DNA of 64,000 nucleotides from Treponema vincentii F0403. Its GTDB lineage: Bacteria; Spirochaetota; Spirochaetia; Treponematales; Treponemataceae. Position numbers and translations under genes: made by a program. The DNA lies in assembly GCF_000412995.1 (NCBI RefSeq), contig NZ_KE332512.1, positions 698,919 through 762,918 of the forward strand, read 5' to 3'. Position 1 is the first letter of the stretch. Each line of letters starts with the position of its first letter. A model generated the notes under the pieces. It had not been told where the DNA came from, ran no database searches, and worked only from the letters and a program-made list of their open reading frames with translations. Shown piece after piece: positions 8,146-18,239 of the stretch.

Positions 8146-9876
8146 ATGACTATTATGAGTTTTGCCTCCTTCGGCTACGAGGGAGAGATTATCAAGGTTG
8201 AAGCGGATTTGCGGCGCGGGTTACCGATTGTCGATATTGTCGGGCTACCGGGTTCGGCGGTGAAGGAGGCACGGGAACGGATGCGCGCTGCCATCAGTAA
8301 CTCCGACTTGCCTTTTCCACAAGAACGGATACTGATAAATTTAAGCCCTGCCGACCAGAAAAAAGAAGGCAGCGGGTTTGATCTGCCGATTGCGCTCGCG
8401 GTATTGCAGGCAGACTGTGCGCTCGATACACCGGTTATGGTAATCGGAGAACTGGAACTATCAGGGCGGGTGCGTCCGGTTCGGGGTGTCTTGGGCGCTT
8501 TGATTTCGGGATCTACTACTGGAATCGAGTACTTTATCGTACCAAAAGAAAATGAAGCGGAAGCTCGTATTCAAAAAGGCGTACACATATTCGGTGTTGA
8601 AACACTGCGAGAAGCGTTGGACAGCCTCTATACGATTGAAGCGGAACTACGCACGGAAAACAATAGCGAATCAAACAGCGGCGACAAAAACAGCGGCGCA
8701 CCGGCACGGGAAGCTATCGGACACACAGGCAACTCGATTTCCATTGCCGCTTCATGGTCGGAACCAAGTCAAGCGGATGCCGCGGCAAATACGGGTACGG
8801 GCGGCTTTTTCGAAGAGGTTTACGGCCAACGCGAACTGGTACGGGCTTTGCACATTGCGGCGGCAGGCGGACACAGCATACTTGCCTACGGACCGCCCGG
8901 CTGCGGTAAAACGCTTTCGATGCAGCGGTTTGCCAGCCTCCTTCCCGACCTAGACCCGAAAACGGCGGAAGAAGTTACCCACATCTATAGCATCGCAGGG
9001 CTTTTACCGAGTATGCGCGGTCATGATGTGCGGATTAAACGCCCGCCGTTTAGAATGCCGCATCCTAATGCCAGCCTTGAGGGAATGATCGGAGGCGCGG
9101 GAAAGTGCATGCCCGGCGAAATCTCCCTTGCGCACGGCGGAACGCTTTTTTTGGACGAGGCCGTACAATTTAAGCAGACGGTGCTGCAAACACTCCGTGC
9201 GCCGCTTGAGACGGGAACCGTTACCTTGAGCCGTGCGGGAAGGACAAGTACCTTCCCTGCACGTTTCCAGCTTCTCATGGCGCTTAACTCATGCCCCTGC
9301 GGAAATCTCGGCGCCGACGGTAAGGTATGCACGTGTATGCCCGCCGTAGTTGAACAATACTGGAAAAAACTGACGGCGCCGCTGATCGACCGTATCGACT
9401 TGCGGATTCCGGTGTTTCCGCCTCAATCATACGGGCTGCCGGAAAAGCCGTGTTACAATACCGCCGATATGCGTAAAAAAATCGCAGCTTCGGATAAAAT
9501 ACAACGAGAGCGGTACGCCGCATATCTTCGTAAAGGATTAAACGGCGGAGCGGCGGCAGGAACGCCTGTACACAACAAGGCGGTAGACTCCAACCTCGCC
9601 GGTACTGCACAATCGGCAGCACAGCTATCCTACAAAAACGTACATCTAACTCCGTCAGCCCTGTCGGCACTGTGTCCGCTGACCGGCGAAGCGGAGCGTA
9701 TTTTTACCCATAATGCCGAAAAAAAAGAGCTTTCGGGAAGAGGCAGCCACGCCGTTTTGAAGATTGCGCGTACCATTGCCGACCTCGCACAGGAAGATGT
9801 AATTGCTGCGGCTCACGTCGAAGAAGCAATCCGTCTCCGCGAATGGAGCTCCTTTTTGCCGTTCTTTATGCATTGA
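8146..9876 (+). CDS. YifB/ComM-family Mg-chelatase-like AAA+ ATPase
   Basis: A 576-aa cytoplasmic ATPase. Order: an N-terminal ChlI/Lon-protease-like fold (SFASFGYEGEIIKVEADLR), an unusual Ser/Asn/Gly-rich insert (~residues 165-210), an AAA+ core with Walker A GPPGCGKT (249-256) and Walker B LFLDEA (Asp337, Glu338), a CPCG...CTC cysteine cluster, and a C-terminal Mg_chelatase_C domain. ComM members drive branch migration during natural transformation, so a role in recombination of imported DNA is possible but inferred. I chose the ATG at 8146 because GGGAG lies 6 nt upstream; a second ATG at 8155 is possible. It converges on pbpC with a 15-bp gap. Confidence 0.85.
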   Translation: MTIMSFASFGYEGEIIKVEADLRRGLPIVDIVGLPGSAVKEARERMRAAISNSDLPFPQERILINLSPADQKKEGSGFDLPIALAVLQADCALDTPVMVIGELELSGRVRPVRGVLGALISGSTTGIEYFIVPKENEAEARIQKGVHIFGVETLREALDSLYTIEAELRTENNSESNSGDKNSGAPAREAIGHTGNSISIAASWSEPSQADAAANTGTGGFFEEVYGQRELVRALHIAAAGGHSILAYGPPGCGKTLSMQRFASLLPDLDPKTAEEVTHIYSIAGLLPSMRGHDVRIKRPPFRMPHPNASLEGMIGGAGKCMPGEISLAHGGTLFLDEAVQFKQTVLQTLRAPLETGTVTLSRAGRTSTFPARFQLLMALNSCPCGNLGADGKVCTCMPAVVEQYWKKLTAPLIDRIDLRIPVFPPQSYGLPEKPCYNTADMRKKIAASDKIQRERYAAYLRKGLNGGAAAGTPVHNKAVDSNLAGTAQSAAQLSYKNVHLTPSALSALCPLTGEAERIFTHNAEKKELSGRGSHAVLKIARTIADLAQEDVIAAAHVEEAIRLREWSSFLPFFMH

Positions 9877-9891
9877 AAAGGCACACTTAGT

Positions 9892-12213
9892 TTATCCCGC
9901 GTCAAGAATTTCAAAGGTACGGACACGGCGGGCGCCAAACGAATCGGTAACGGTGAGAATATGCTTACCGATCTTAGGCCGAACAGTCATCGTGTGTGTC
10001 CCCTGCGTACTGCCGAGGTATACGCCGTCAATATCCCAATAGATAACCGTGCCGATATCGCGCGCTGCGGCTTGCATAATCATGGCACCCGCAGTACCAT
10101 CGATTTCTACCGGAATAACAATACGAGCTCCTTGTTCCGGGAAAAGGATTGCCAGCTGCAACTGAGTGCCGCCTCGATGTCCCGCAACGAAGGGCGGCAG
10201 TTTTTTATACGTCGCTGCAAACCGGGTATAATAATACTCTACTGCCGGCGGCAATACAAAGCGGTTTTGAATGAGCGGAAACCGGCCTTCGTATACACCC
10301 GTCATATCCGACATATCAGCCTGAAATCTCCCGTCAGGTGTAAACGATACGGCGGTGCAATACGGACAAACCGCGCCCTGCGGCGCTTGAGCGGGACGAA
10401 AGCCCTTCACGGTACGGCTGCAATGCCGTCCGGCGATATAGCCTGAATCCGCGCAGAAAGTTTCTTCCTTTAAATTCTCGGATGGTACCGCAGGCCAATG
10501 CGCTGCGGGAAGGGACGCAAAAATTTCAAACAATACCGGCGCTGCCGTACGGATACTTTGGAGATCTTGCCTCCCCTGCCCTTCCGCATTACCGAACCAT
10601 ACGCCGACCGTATACGCTTCCGTAGTTCCGATTGCCCAGCCGTCGCGGTTCCCGTTACTCGTACCGGTCTTCCACGCAATCCGTTTAGAACCGGCAAAAA
10701 CACGCCAAAGCGATTCATCATCAGGACGCACCCCCTCGGCCAATGCTTTGAGCGTCAACCATGCAGCGCCGGTTGACACGGGAAAGATATGTTCACCGAA
10801 GAATCCGCTCCGGCTGCATGCGGCGTTCATAAGCTGTGCGTAGGCATATACCGCTTCGTAAAGCGTAATCTCACCGCCGCCGAGGATAAGCGGGAGGCCG
10901 TATTCATCGGCAGACCGCGTAAAGGTGGTAAAACCGCACCGCTTGAGATAGTCAAGAAAATGACTAATTCCATATTCACGAAGCATTCTCACGGCAGGAA
11001 TATTTAACGAGCGTGAAAGCGCTTCTGAAGCGGGAACTGCCCCGCGGTAGAGCGGTACATTGTTATCGGGTTTGTAGCTGCCGATACGGGTCGGAATATC
11101 GATGACGAGTTGATCCGGTAATAACCGGCCGCTGTCCAACATCGCCGCATAAAGGAACGGCTTTAACAAGCTGCCGGAACTTCTCCGCGCCTGCACGATA
11201 TCTACTGCCGATGTAGTTCCATTCCGGCCGTCAAGCCCCGTATTGCCGCAGTATGCGAGCACTTTTCCGGTAGCGGTTTCGATAATCAGCGCTGCAGCAT
11301 TATCGATCCCTTTTCGGGAAAGTGCGCGCGAATACCGTTCCAGAATCCGGTACAAATTTTTTTGCAGACCGGAATCCAGATCGGTATAAAACCGCGCAGT
11401 TGAAGGCTGTTGTTTCTTCAACAATTCCAGATAATGAGGAGCATCTGACGGCAGCGGATACGGCTTTGCGGGCAGCGACTCTGCAAGCGAAAGTTCAAGG
11501 GTTCGCGCATCGATAGACCCTTTCTCATACAGCATATGCAGCACTGCATTGCGCTTTTCGAGCAGGATAGACCTATGTGCTCCCGGATGCACCAGCGAAG
11601 GTTGATTCGGCAGCACGGCAAGTGTTGCCGCCTCCGCCCATGTCAATGAAGCCGGCGAACGGTTAAAATATCGCCAAGAAGCAGCCTCAATACCGATGAC
11701 ATTTCCTCCGAACGGTGCATAAGCGGCATACAGCGACAAGATTTTTGCCTTGCCTAACCGGATTTCCGCCATAACCGCGAGGAAAGATTCCCGACACTTT
11801 TGCCCGAATGTCCGCGGCTTACTCCCTGCAAGCAGCCGCATGGTTTGCATTGTAAGCGTCGAAGCTCCCGAAACAATCCGTCCTGCCCGTATATTAGACA
11901 CAACTGCACGCAGTACGGCAATCGGATCAACACCGAGATGATAATAAAAACGTTTATCCTCAAAAACGATAACCGCTTGGGCAAATTTATCGGGAACCTC
12001 TCCAGGCGAAAAACGCCACTGCCCGTCCGACGCAACCGATGCACCGATCAGCGCACCTGTTTTATCATAGAGCGCATACGAATATGGCACATTTTTCGGC
12101 AGAATTTTCAACGGAAATAAAAAAATTGTGGCATAGGTAAAAAAAAGCACTGCAAAGAATTTTCTGTACCGTATTTTTGTTTTATCCGGTAAAGCCGATG
12201 GTCTGCCGTTCAT
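9892..12213 (-). CDS. pbpC: Penicillin-binding protein 1C (bifunctional glycosyltransferase/transpeptidase)
   Basis: A 773-aa inner-membrane protein with a short cytoplasmic head and one membrane anchor (~residues 18-36). The GT51 domain has the catalytic Glu85 in VFEDKRFYYHLG and SGASTLTMQ. The transpeptidase domain has the active Ser in SLLK (Ser348-Lys351), SLN in SRSLNIPAV, and KTG at Lys515. A BiPBP_C domain ends the protein. It makes and cross-links peptidoglycan in the periplasm. It is divergent from an alpha-2-macroglobulin gene, the same pairing seen for pbpC and yfhM in Escherichia coli, where the protease trap is thought to protect and PBP1C to repair the wall. A paralogue is at 55719. 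Confidence 0.92.
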   Translation of the reverse strand: MNGRPSALPDKTKIRYRKFFAVLFFTYATIFLFPLKILPKNVPYSYALYDKTGALIGASVASDGQWRFSPGEVPDKFAQAVIVFEDKRFYYHLGVDPIAVLRAVVSNIRAGRIVSGASTLTMQTMRLLAGSKPRTFGQKCRESFLAVMAEIRLGKAKILSLYAAYAPFGGNVIGIEAASWRYFNRSPASLTWAEAATLAVLPNQPSLVHPGAHRSILLEKRNAVLHMLYEKGSIDARTLELSLAESLPAKPYPLPSDAPHYLELLKKQQPSTARFYTDLDSGLQKNLYRILERYSRALSRKGIDNAAALIIETATGKVLAYCGNTGLDGRNGTTSAVDIVQARRSSGSLLKPFLYAAMLDSGRLLPDQLVIDIPTRIGSYKPDNNVPLYRGAVPASEALSRSLNIPAVRMLREYGISHFLDYLKRCGFTTFTRSADEYGLPLILGGGEITLYEAVYAYAQLMNAACSRSGFFGEHIFPVSTGAAWLTLKALAEGVRPDDESLWRVFAGSKRIAWKTGTSNGNRDGWAIGTTEAYTVGVWFGNAEGQGRQDLQSIRTAAPVLFEIFASLPAAHWPAVPSENLKEETFCADSGYIAGRHCSRTVKGFRPAQAPQGAVCPYCTAVSFTPDGRFQADMSDMTGVYEGRFPLIQNRFVLPPAVEYYYTRFAATYKKLPPFVAGHRGGTQLQLAILFPEQGARIVIPVEIDGTAGAMIMQAAARDIGTVIYWDIDGVYLGSTQGTHTMTVRPKIGKHILTVTDSFGARRVRTFEILDAG

Positions 12214-12276
12214 ACCTTATTTTATCTCCTTTTTTGATCCTTTTTAAGAGGTTACCGAAGACTTTCTATATGTCAA

Positions 12277-12383
12277 CAGACAATTGTCTTAACTTCCTTC
12301 ACGGTCAGTTTTGTTGTATCAAGCTGATAAATCTTTTCTTTTTTTAGCATCGTAAACCAGCTCTCCATCCGTGCATTATCCCA
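12277..12383 (-). pseudogene. IS3-family transposase OrfB C-terminal fragment
   Basis: Read on the minus strand this matches the OrfB fragment at 20773-20880 (residues WDNARMESW...LKKEKIYQLDTTKLTV.EVKTIV) with scattered substitutions. It lacks the rest of the gene and joins a palindromic repeat at exactly the same point (just before the Trp-Asp-Asn codons) as the other copy. A dead remnant between pbpC and the alpha-2-macroglobulin gene. Confidence 0.65.
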
Positions 12384-12384
12384 G

Positions 12385-12427
12385 GGTTTATTTTCAGCGG
12401 CACAAATGGTACCGCTGAAAATAAACC
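12385..12427. repeat. Palindromic repeat, short form
   Basis: GGTTTATTTTCAGCGG (12385-12400) and its exact complement (12412-12427) flank an 11-nt centre. It is related to the longer palindrome at 20665-20771, which has the same outer ends. It looks like a small mobile or REP-type palindrome. Confidence 0.65.
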
Positions 12428-12456
12428 TTGACCGCCATATCGGTTTAATTTATTAT
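12428..12456 (+). promoter_or_regulatory. Promoter of alpha-2-macroglobulin 1
   Basis: TTGACC (12428-12433), 17 bp, TATTAT (12451-12456), followed by the gene's SD and ATG at 12476. The -35 begins at the very edge of the palindromic repeat, so the mobile element may have supplied or replaced it. Confidence 0.55.
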
Positions 12457-12475
12457 CTATTTTAGGGAGTATACC

Positions 12476-15400
12476 ATGAAACATACCGGTTTTTTTTCCT
12501 ACATACTGACAAAAAACGTCAACAACAAAAAAATAAAACGTATACCCATTGCCGCAGTTCTGAGCCTTGCTGCAATGTTTATATTCGCAGCTCTGAGCCT
12601 TACCGGATGCGCCGATAAGCGGCAAACGGCGGCGGACAGCGGAACGGAGGAATTTGTTACGGCGATTTCTCCGACCAATATCGAACGGCTTGCTCCTATT
12701 GCCGTCAGCTTTGCCTGCGATGTTATCTGCGAACCTGAACAGGCTTTGCAGTTTTCTCCCCGGCAGACGGGGACATGGGAACTCCAAGACAGCAAAACGG
12801 TTGTGTTTATGCCGTCAGCTCCCTACCCTTCCAGCCGTAAAATCATCTTATCCGCAGACTGTGCAAAGCTTTTCGGGAAGGAGACGGCGCAGGGTACATA
12901 CCGCCATGTGTTTTTAGCAGACACCCCTTCCTATGAGGTTGCGTTGGATACGTTAACGTTGAATCAAGATGAGGAGGCTTATTCGCTCAGCGGCAGTATC
13001 ACTACGGACATTCCCGTTACCGCGGATACCATCCGGCACTGTGTTTCGGCAAAGTCAGGAGGCTTTTGGGGAAGCTCCTGCACAATGCAATGGGAACAGG
13101 GTTCATCGGGAAAGGTGTGGAAATTTTTTATCCAAAATATCGGTATTAAAAAACGGGCGCGGAGCTTATCGGTTTCGTGGCAGGGGCGGAAGCTCGGTTT
13201 GTCGAAAAAACAGGATGCGGCATTTGCAGGCACAAAATCATTCAATATTCCAGCAAAAGACGAATTTTCCATCATCGATATCAATACTTCAAAAAAGAAT
13301 ACCATACTGGTGAGTTTTTCAGGACTGCTCGACGCTTCTCAGGATATACGGGATTTTGTTTCGACACATAATGAGAACGGCGCACGGAGCGATGATGTCA
13401 ATGTATCAGTCAGAGGTAATGTACTGACAATTTATAACGATTCAAATTGGCGGAATATCAGAACTATCCGTATTTCAAACGGGATTAAAAGCTCGAACGG
13501 TATCTACCTTGCTGCAGCGCGGACTATCACTCTTTCGGATAATTGGGAACTGCCGTCCGTGCGTTTTATGACCGACGGAACTATTTTACCGTCTTCACAG
13601 GGGACGGTGCTGCCGGTCGAGACACGGAACGTGAGCGGTCTTTTAATACAAGCTTTTGCTATTTACGATCATAATATGGTGCAATTCTTGCAGGTCAACG
13701 AATTGGACGGAACCGATGAACTGTACCGCGTGGGCGAGCCGGTGTGGACGCAAAATGTTTCATTCGAGTGGGACGATTCGATGCAGAATAAATACATTCC
13801 GCGCGGAATTGATGTGTCGGCGCTCACAAAAAAATATCCTCATGGGATGTTTCAGATACGCATTTCATTCAGAAAAAAGAATATCAAATACCGTATTCCC
13901 TCAGATGCCGATGAAGCTTTTGCTTCACTGCCGCAGCCTCCCGATATGATCGAAGCTGATTTGCCGCCCGACGAAAAGAGTTTTTGGAATTATTGGGAAG
14001 ATTTGGATTATGATGAGCGGGATACTTATTGGTCAAATAAAAACAACCCCTATCATCCGGCTTTTTATATTCCGCGTTTCAATAGTAAGAATTTGATAAA
14101 GAGGAATATTCTTATCTCGGATGTCGGCATTATGGCGAAAAAGACAACGAGCGGGAAACTATACGTCAGCGTTGCCGACATCAAAACGGCGCAACCTATC
14201 AGCGGAGCGGAAATTACCTGCTATTCGTATGTCGGCTCCAAAAATGTCGAACTCCGGTCGGACAAAAACGGCTTCGCCGTACTCGAAGACGCTTCCAAGG
14301 CTGTGTTCATCGCGGCAAGCTATAAGGGGCAGACTTCATATTTGAAAATTGGAGCCGGAACGGGATTGAGTGTCAGTCATTTTGAAACCGGCGGCGAAAA
14401 AACCGTAGGCGGCGTAAAGGGATTCATTTACGGAGAGCGCGGCGTATGGCGGCCGGGTGATCCGCTCTATCTTACCTTTGTGCTGCAGGATTTACAGAAA
14501 ACCCTCCCCGCGGATATTCCGGTCTCTTTTGAACTTTCCGACCCGCTCGGACGGGTAACGGAGTCGCGCCTCCTAACCCATTCGGTAAACGGCTTTTATC
14601 CGGTGGAAACAAAAACCGCCGCAGGCGCGGTAACCGGTCTCTGGCAAGCAAAGGTAAAAATCGGCGGACAGGAATGGACTCGTCCGCTCCGTATTGAAAC
14701 GGTCGTCCCGAACCGCCTGTCGGTCAAACTGGAACCTGAGAAAAAAATGCTTACCAGCGGTACGAACAACTTTATGCTTTCGGGGGCATGGCTGCACGGT
14801 GCGCCGACCCCCAATTACAACGCAGACGTTGCCGTGTTCTTTACCTCTGCGCCGGATAATTTCGGTTATTCCGATTTCAGCTTTACTAATCCGTCGGTAG
14901 AAATGGAACTGGGCCGCTCAACCATTTGGGAAGGAACACTGAATAGCGCCTCAAAGGCAACATTCAGCGAACATTTCACCATCGGTGCAGATGATCCCGT
15001 ACCGGGAAAACTACAGGCTCATTTTGTCAGCCGCATCTTTGAACCGTCGGGAGCCTTTTCCACCGAGCAAAGCTCATTCCCGTATTCGCCGTACAGCCGT
15101 TATGTCGGTCTGCGGCTGCCGAAAGGAGATGCCGCACGGGGAATGCTTTTAACCGATGTTCAGCATATCGCCGATGTACTGCTGATAGACCAAGACGGCA
15201 AGCCGGTTTCCTCAGGGGAGCTTTCATATACGATTCATAAATTGGATTGGAAATGGTGGTGGGAAAAAGACGCCCTCACCGACGCAACGTATGTCTCCAG
15301 CAACTCGTCTTATGAAATTGTACGCGGCTCGGTACCCGTTACAAACGGAAAAGGAAGCTTTCAGTTTGAAATAAAATATCCCTCATGGGGACGGTACCTC

Positions 15401-18091
15401 GTTACGGTCTCCGATGGGCTGCACGGACACAGCGCAGCAAAAATCGTATATATCGATTGGCCGGGCTGGGCGGGACGGGCTCAAGAAAACGGTTCGGGCA
15501 GCGCGGCAATGGTTGCGCTCATCACCGACAAACGGCAGTACAGCACGGGCGAAACCGCTTCTATTTCGTTTGCCTCAAGCGCCGGAAACAGAGCGCTCGT
15601 TACGATAGAAAAGAACGGCGAAATTCTCAAACAGGATTGGCTTGAAACCGCAAAAGATACCACGGTATATAAACTGAAATTGACGGAAGCGATGTCGCCG
15701 AACGTGTACGTGCATATCACAGTATTGCAACAGCACTTGCAAACGGCGAACAGTTTGCCGATCCGCCTTTACGGTATTGTACCGGTGATGGTCGATAATC
15801 CCGCCACGAAACTCAATCCGGTGATTACCGCTCCGGCCGTCTATGCACCCAACGAAAAAGCGGTTATCTCCGTATCCGAACAAAACGGAAAACCGATGAC
15901 GTTCACGCTGGCCGTTGTCGATGAGGGGCTTTTGGGATTAACGAACTATCACGGGCCGGAGCTGAGGCGAGAATTCTATAAGAAGGAAGCGTCGCAGCTT
16001 TCGAGCTGGGATTTATATAAGTATGTTATGAACGCCTATAGCGGAAAGCTTGAAACGCTGCTTGCAATCGGCGGTTCCGAAGACCTTGTCGACAATCGCG
16101 AACGGGGCAACAATCGGTTTAAACCGGTGGTGCAATACCTCGGCCCCTTTACGATCGCCGCCGGTGAAAAGAAGCAGCTTTCGTTCGATATGCCTGAGTA
16201 TATCGGAGCCGTGCGGGCGATTGCGGTTGCGGGCTTTAACGGCGCTTACGGTATTGCGGAAAAGACCGTTCCCGTAAAGGCCGACCTTATGATACAGGCA
16301 GCGCTTCCCCGCACACTCGGTGTCAACGAGCGTATCGATGTACCTGTTACGGTATTCAACGGCACGGATTCCGCACAAAATGCAAAAATCACCTTGAATA
16401 CAAAAGGCGCCATTCCGTCCTTCACCGGTGAAAAAACCGTAAAGGTTCCCGCTTCTTCGGATACGACCGTTACGTTCACGGTAAAAACGGAAGCGGCCGG
16501 TACTGCCGACTTCACCGCCGCCGTAAAAACGGACAAAGGTTTTGCACAGTCGGTAACGCCGGTAGCGGTGCAAGCGCGCGGTATTCCCGTTACCTACCGT
16601 ACGCCGTTCACCCTGAAACCTTCGGAAAAAACGATTGTGAACGTGCAAAGTCCGGGAGAAGTCAGTTCGGCAACACTTTCGATGGAGCTTTCTTCCATAC
16701 CGGCACTCAATTTAGCAAGCCGGCTCGACTACCTGATTCGATATCCGCACGGATGTATCGAACAAATTACATCCGGCGGCTTCCCGCAGCTGTATCTCGC
16801 AGACTTTGTACAGCTGTCGCCGCAGGAAAAGACGCGCATTCAAAAGCATATCCAATCGGTTATCGAACGGTATCCTCAGTATCAAACCGCATCGGGAGCC
16901 TTCGCGTACTGGCCGGGCAACAGCGCGCCGTCCGCATGGGGTTCGAGCTATGCGCTCCACTTCTTAACGGAGGCAGAAAAGCAGGGCTATGCGATACCCG
17001 ATTCGATTAAAAAACCGCTGACCTCTTGGCTCGCTTCCTCGGCGGCAGAATGGGAATCCTATAATGAAGATTCGGCCGAAATACAGGCATACCGGCTCTT
17101 CTCGCTCGCCCTTGCAGGCAGCCCGAATATCGGGGCAATGAACCGGTTGAAAAATGAACGCCTTGATGCTTCCGCTGCACTGCTGCTGGCTGCTGCATAC
17201 TCGCTTGCCGGCCGGAGAGATACGGCGGAAGACTTATTCGCCGATGCATTGAGCGCGTTGGCTAAAAAGGAGACATCCTACCGGTATACCGGCGGCTCTT
17301 TCGGTTCGTCCACCCGCATACAGGCGCTCTATTTGATGGTATGTACACTGCTGCAGGATGATGTAAAGGCAGCGAAAGCAGCCCGCGAGGTTGCATCCGT
17401 ACTTTCTTCCGATGATTGGTGCAGTACGCAAGAGACCGCATGGCTCCTGTTCTCGCTTTTACCCTATTACAAAAACCGCGATGCAGCCTCGTGCAGCTAT
17501 ACCGTTACGGCGAACGGCACGGCACGGCAGGGACAGCTTAAAAACGCCTCGATTATCGAAACCTTGCCTGCGGGAACGGCGGACAAACAGACCATCGAAG
17601 TAACGAACACCGGAAAAGCGATCCTCTACGGCGTTTTAACCGCAGAAGGTATGTCCATACCGGGAACGGAACAGCGCCAGAATGAAAATATCGACCTTGA
17701 TGTTTCGTATTTCGATTCCGACGGATACATGATTTCTCCTGCCGATTTGAAGGTAGGGGATTCATTCGTCATAAAAATTCTTGTCGCGAACCAAACATCG
17801 AAGAAGATCGAAAATATCGCACTGACATTCCCCATCCCAACCTGTTGGGAAATCAGCAACGATCGGATAGCCTTGGACAGCAGCGACGGTTCGGATTCTT
17901 TTGCCTATCAGGACATCAGAGACGACGTCGTGTATACCTACTTTGATTTAGCGCGTAGGGATTCGGTAACCTACAAGTTCTATGCAACGGTTACCTATAA
18001 AGGAGAGTACTTTATACCGGCTATCCATGCGCAAGCGATGTACGATAATTCAATTAGAGCGGTATATCCGGGACGAAAGGTGTCCTTTTGA
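12476..18091 (+). CDS. Bacterial alpha-2-macroglobulin lipoprotein (copy 1)
   Basis: An 1871-aa predicted lipoprotein. A long basic N-region and hydrophobic stretch end in a lipobox (S-L-T-G-C, about residue 45). Macroglobulin-like beta domains follow (including the GVKGFIYGERGVWRPGDPLYLTFVLQD segment), then the A2M region (DEGLLG..., DMPEYIGAVRAIAVAG). The thioester motif is intact: Cys1427-Ile-Glu-Gln1430, inside YPHGCIEQ. A helical thioester domain and receptor-like C-terminus complete it. Bacterial A2Ms are periplasmic protease traps. Divergent from pbpC, as in other bacteria; pairing suggests defence of the wall against host or competitor proteases. GGGAG lies 8 nt before the ATG. A paralogue starts at 37438. 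Confidence 0.92.
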   Translation: MKHTGFFSYILTKNVNNKKIKRIPIAAVLSLAAMFIFAALSLTGCADKRQTAADSGTEEFVTAISPTNIERLAPIAVSFACDVICEPEQALQFSPRQTGTWELQDSKTVVFMPSAPYPSSRKIILSADCAKLFGKETAQGTYRHVFLADTPSYEVALDTLTLNQDEEAYSLSGSITTDIPVTADTIRHCVSAKSGGFWGSSCTMQWEQGSSGKVWKFFIQNIGIKKRARSLSVSWQGRKLGLSKKQDAAFAGTKSFNIPAKDEFSIIDINTSKKNTILVSFSGLLDASQDIRDFVSTHNENGARSDDVNVSVRGNVLTIYNDSNWRNIRTIRISNGIKSSNGIYLAAARTITLSDNWELPSVRFMTDGTILPSSQGTVLPVETRNVSGLLIQAFAIYDHNMVQFLQVNELDGTDELYRVGEPVWTQNVSFEWDDSMQNKYIPRGIDVSALTKKYPHGMFQIRISFRKKNIKYRIPSDADEAFASLPQPPDMIEADLPPDEKSFWNYWEDLDYDERDTYWSNKNNPYHPAFYIPRFNSKNLIKRNILISDVGIMAKKTTSGKLYVSVADIKTAQPISGAEITCYSYVGSKNVELRSDKNGFAVLEDASKAVFIAASYKGQTSYLKIGAGTGLSVSHFETGGEKTVGGVKGFIYGERGVWRPGDPLYLTFVLQDLQKTLPADIPVSFELSDPLGRVTESRLLTHSVNGFYPVETKTAAGAVTGLWQAKVKIGGQEWTRPLRIETVVPNRLSVKLEPEKKMLTSGTNNFMLSGAWLHGAPTPNYNADVAVFFTSAPDNFGYSDFSFTNPSVEMELGRSTIWEGTLNSASKATFSEHFTIGADDPVPGKLQAHFVSRIFEPSGAFSTEQSSFPYSPYSRYVGLRLPKGDAARGMLLTDVQHIADVLLIDQDGKPVSSGELSYTIHKLDWKWWWEKDALTDATYVSSNSSYEIVRGSVPVTNGKGSFQFEIKYPSWGRYLVTVSDGLHGHSAAKIVYIDWPGWAGRAQENGSGSAAMVALITDKRQYSTGETASISFASSAGNRALVTIEKNGEILKQDWLETAKDTTVYKLKLTEAMSPNVYVHITVLQQHLQTANSLPIRLYGIVPVMVDNPATKLNPVITAPAVYAPNEKAVISVSEQNGKPMTFTLAVVDEGLLGLTNYHGPELRREFYKKEASQLSSWDLYKYVMNAYSGKLETLLAIGGSEDLVDNRERGNNRFKPVVQYLGPFTIAAGEKKQLSFDMPEYIGAVRAIAVAGFNGAYGIAEKTVPVKADLMIQAALPRTLGVNERIDVPVTVFNGTDSAQNAKITLNTKGAIPSFTGEKTVKVPASSDTTVTFTVKTEAAGTADFTAAVKTDKGFAQSVTPVAVQARGIPVTYRTPFTLKPSEKTIVNVQSPGEVSSATLSMELSSIPALNLASRLDYLIRYPHGCIEQITSGGFPQLYLADFVQLSPQEKTRIQKHIQSVIERYPQYQTASGAFAYWPGNSAPSAWGSSYALHFLTEAEKQGYAIPDSIKKPLTSWLASSAAEWESYNEDSAEIQAYRLFSLALAGSPNIGAMNRLKNERLDASAALLLAAAYSLAGRRDTAEDLFADALSALAKKETSYRYTGGSFGSSTRIQALYLMVCTLLQDDVKAAKAAREVASVLSSDDWCSTQETAWLLFSLLPYYKNRDAASCSYTVTANGTARQGQLKNASIIETLPAGTADKQTIEVTNTGKAILYGVLTAEGMSIPGTEQRQNENIDLDVSYFDSDGYMISPADLKVGDSFVIKILVANQTSKKIENIALTFPIPTCWEISNDRIALDSSDGSDSFAYQDIRDDVVYTYFDLARRDSVTYKFYATVTYKGEYFIPAIHAQAMYDNSIRAVYPGRKVSF

Positions 18092-18155
18092 AAAGAGCAC
18101 CTTTCACAAATATGGGGATGTCGAAAAAGTAACCAACTTTTGGGACATCCCCATA
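18075..18155. terminator. Two strong hairpins after alpha-2-macroglobulin 1
   Basis: First hairpin: GAAAGGTG (18075-18082) with CACCTTTC (18098-18105), extendable inward to about 15 bp with two mismatches; it overlaps the stop codon. Second: 18111-18130 with 18136-18155, 20-bp arms with two mismatches, centred on AACCA. Neither ends in a clear T-run. They sit between convergent genes and may act as a two-way terminator or transcript-end stabiliser. Confidence 0.5.
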
Positions 18156-18239
18156 GCTCAAGGTATTGACCTATGATCTCTTTGGCGATCGATACAGGCG
18201 GTTGCATCGGTCATTGGAAGTTTATATACAATCGGCTTT

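Noticed and set aside
16013-16648. 211-codon antisense frame inside alpha-2-macroglobulin 1
   Set aside because: Antisense to a well-supported conserved region, no SD, and composition of a shadow frame.
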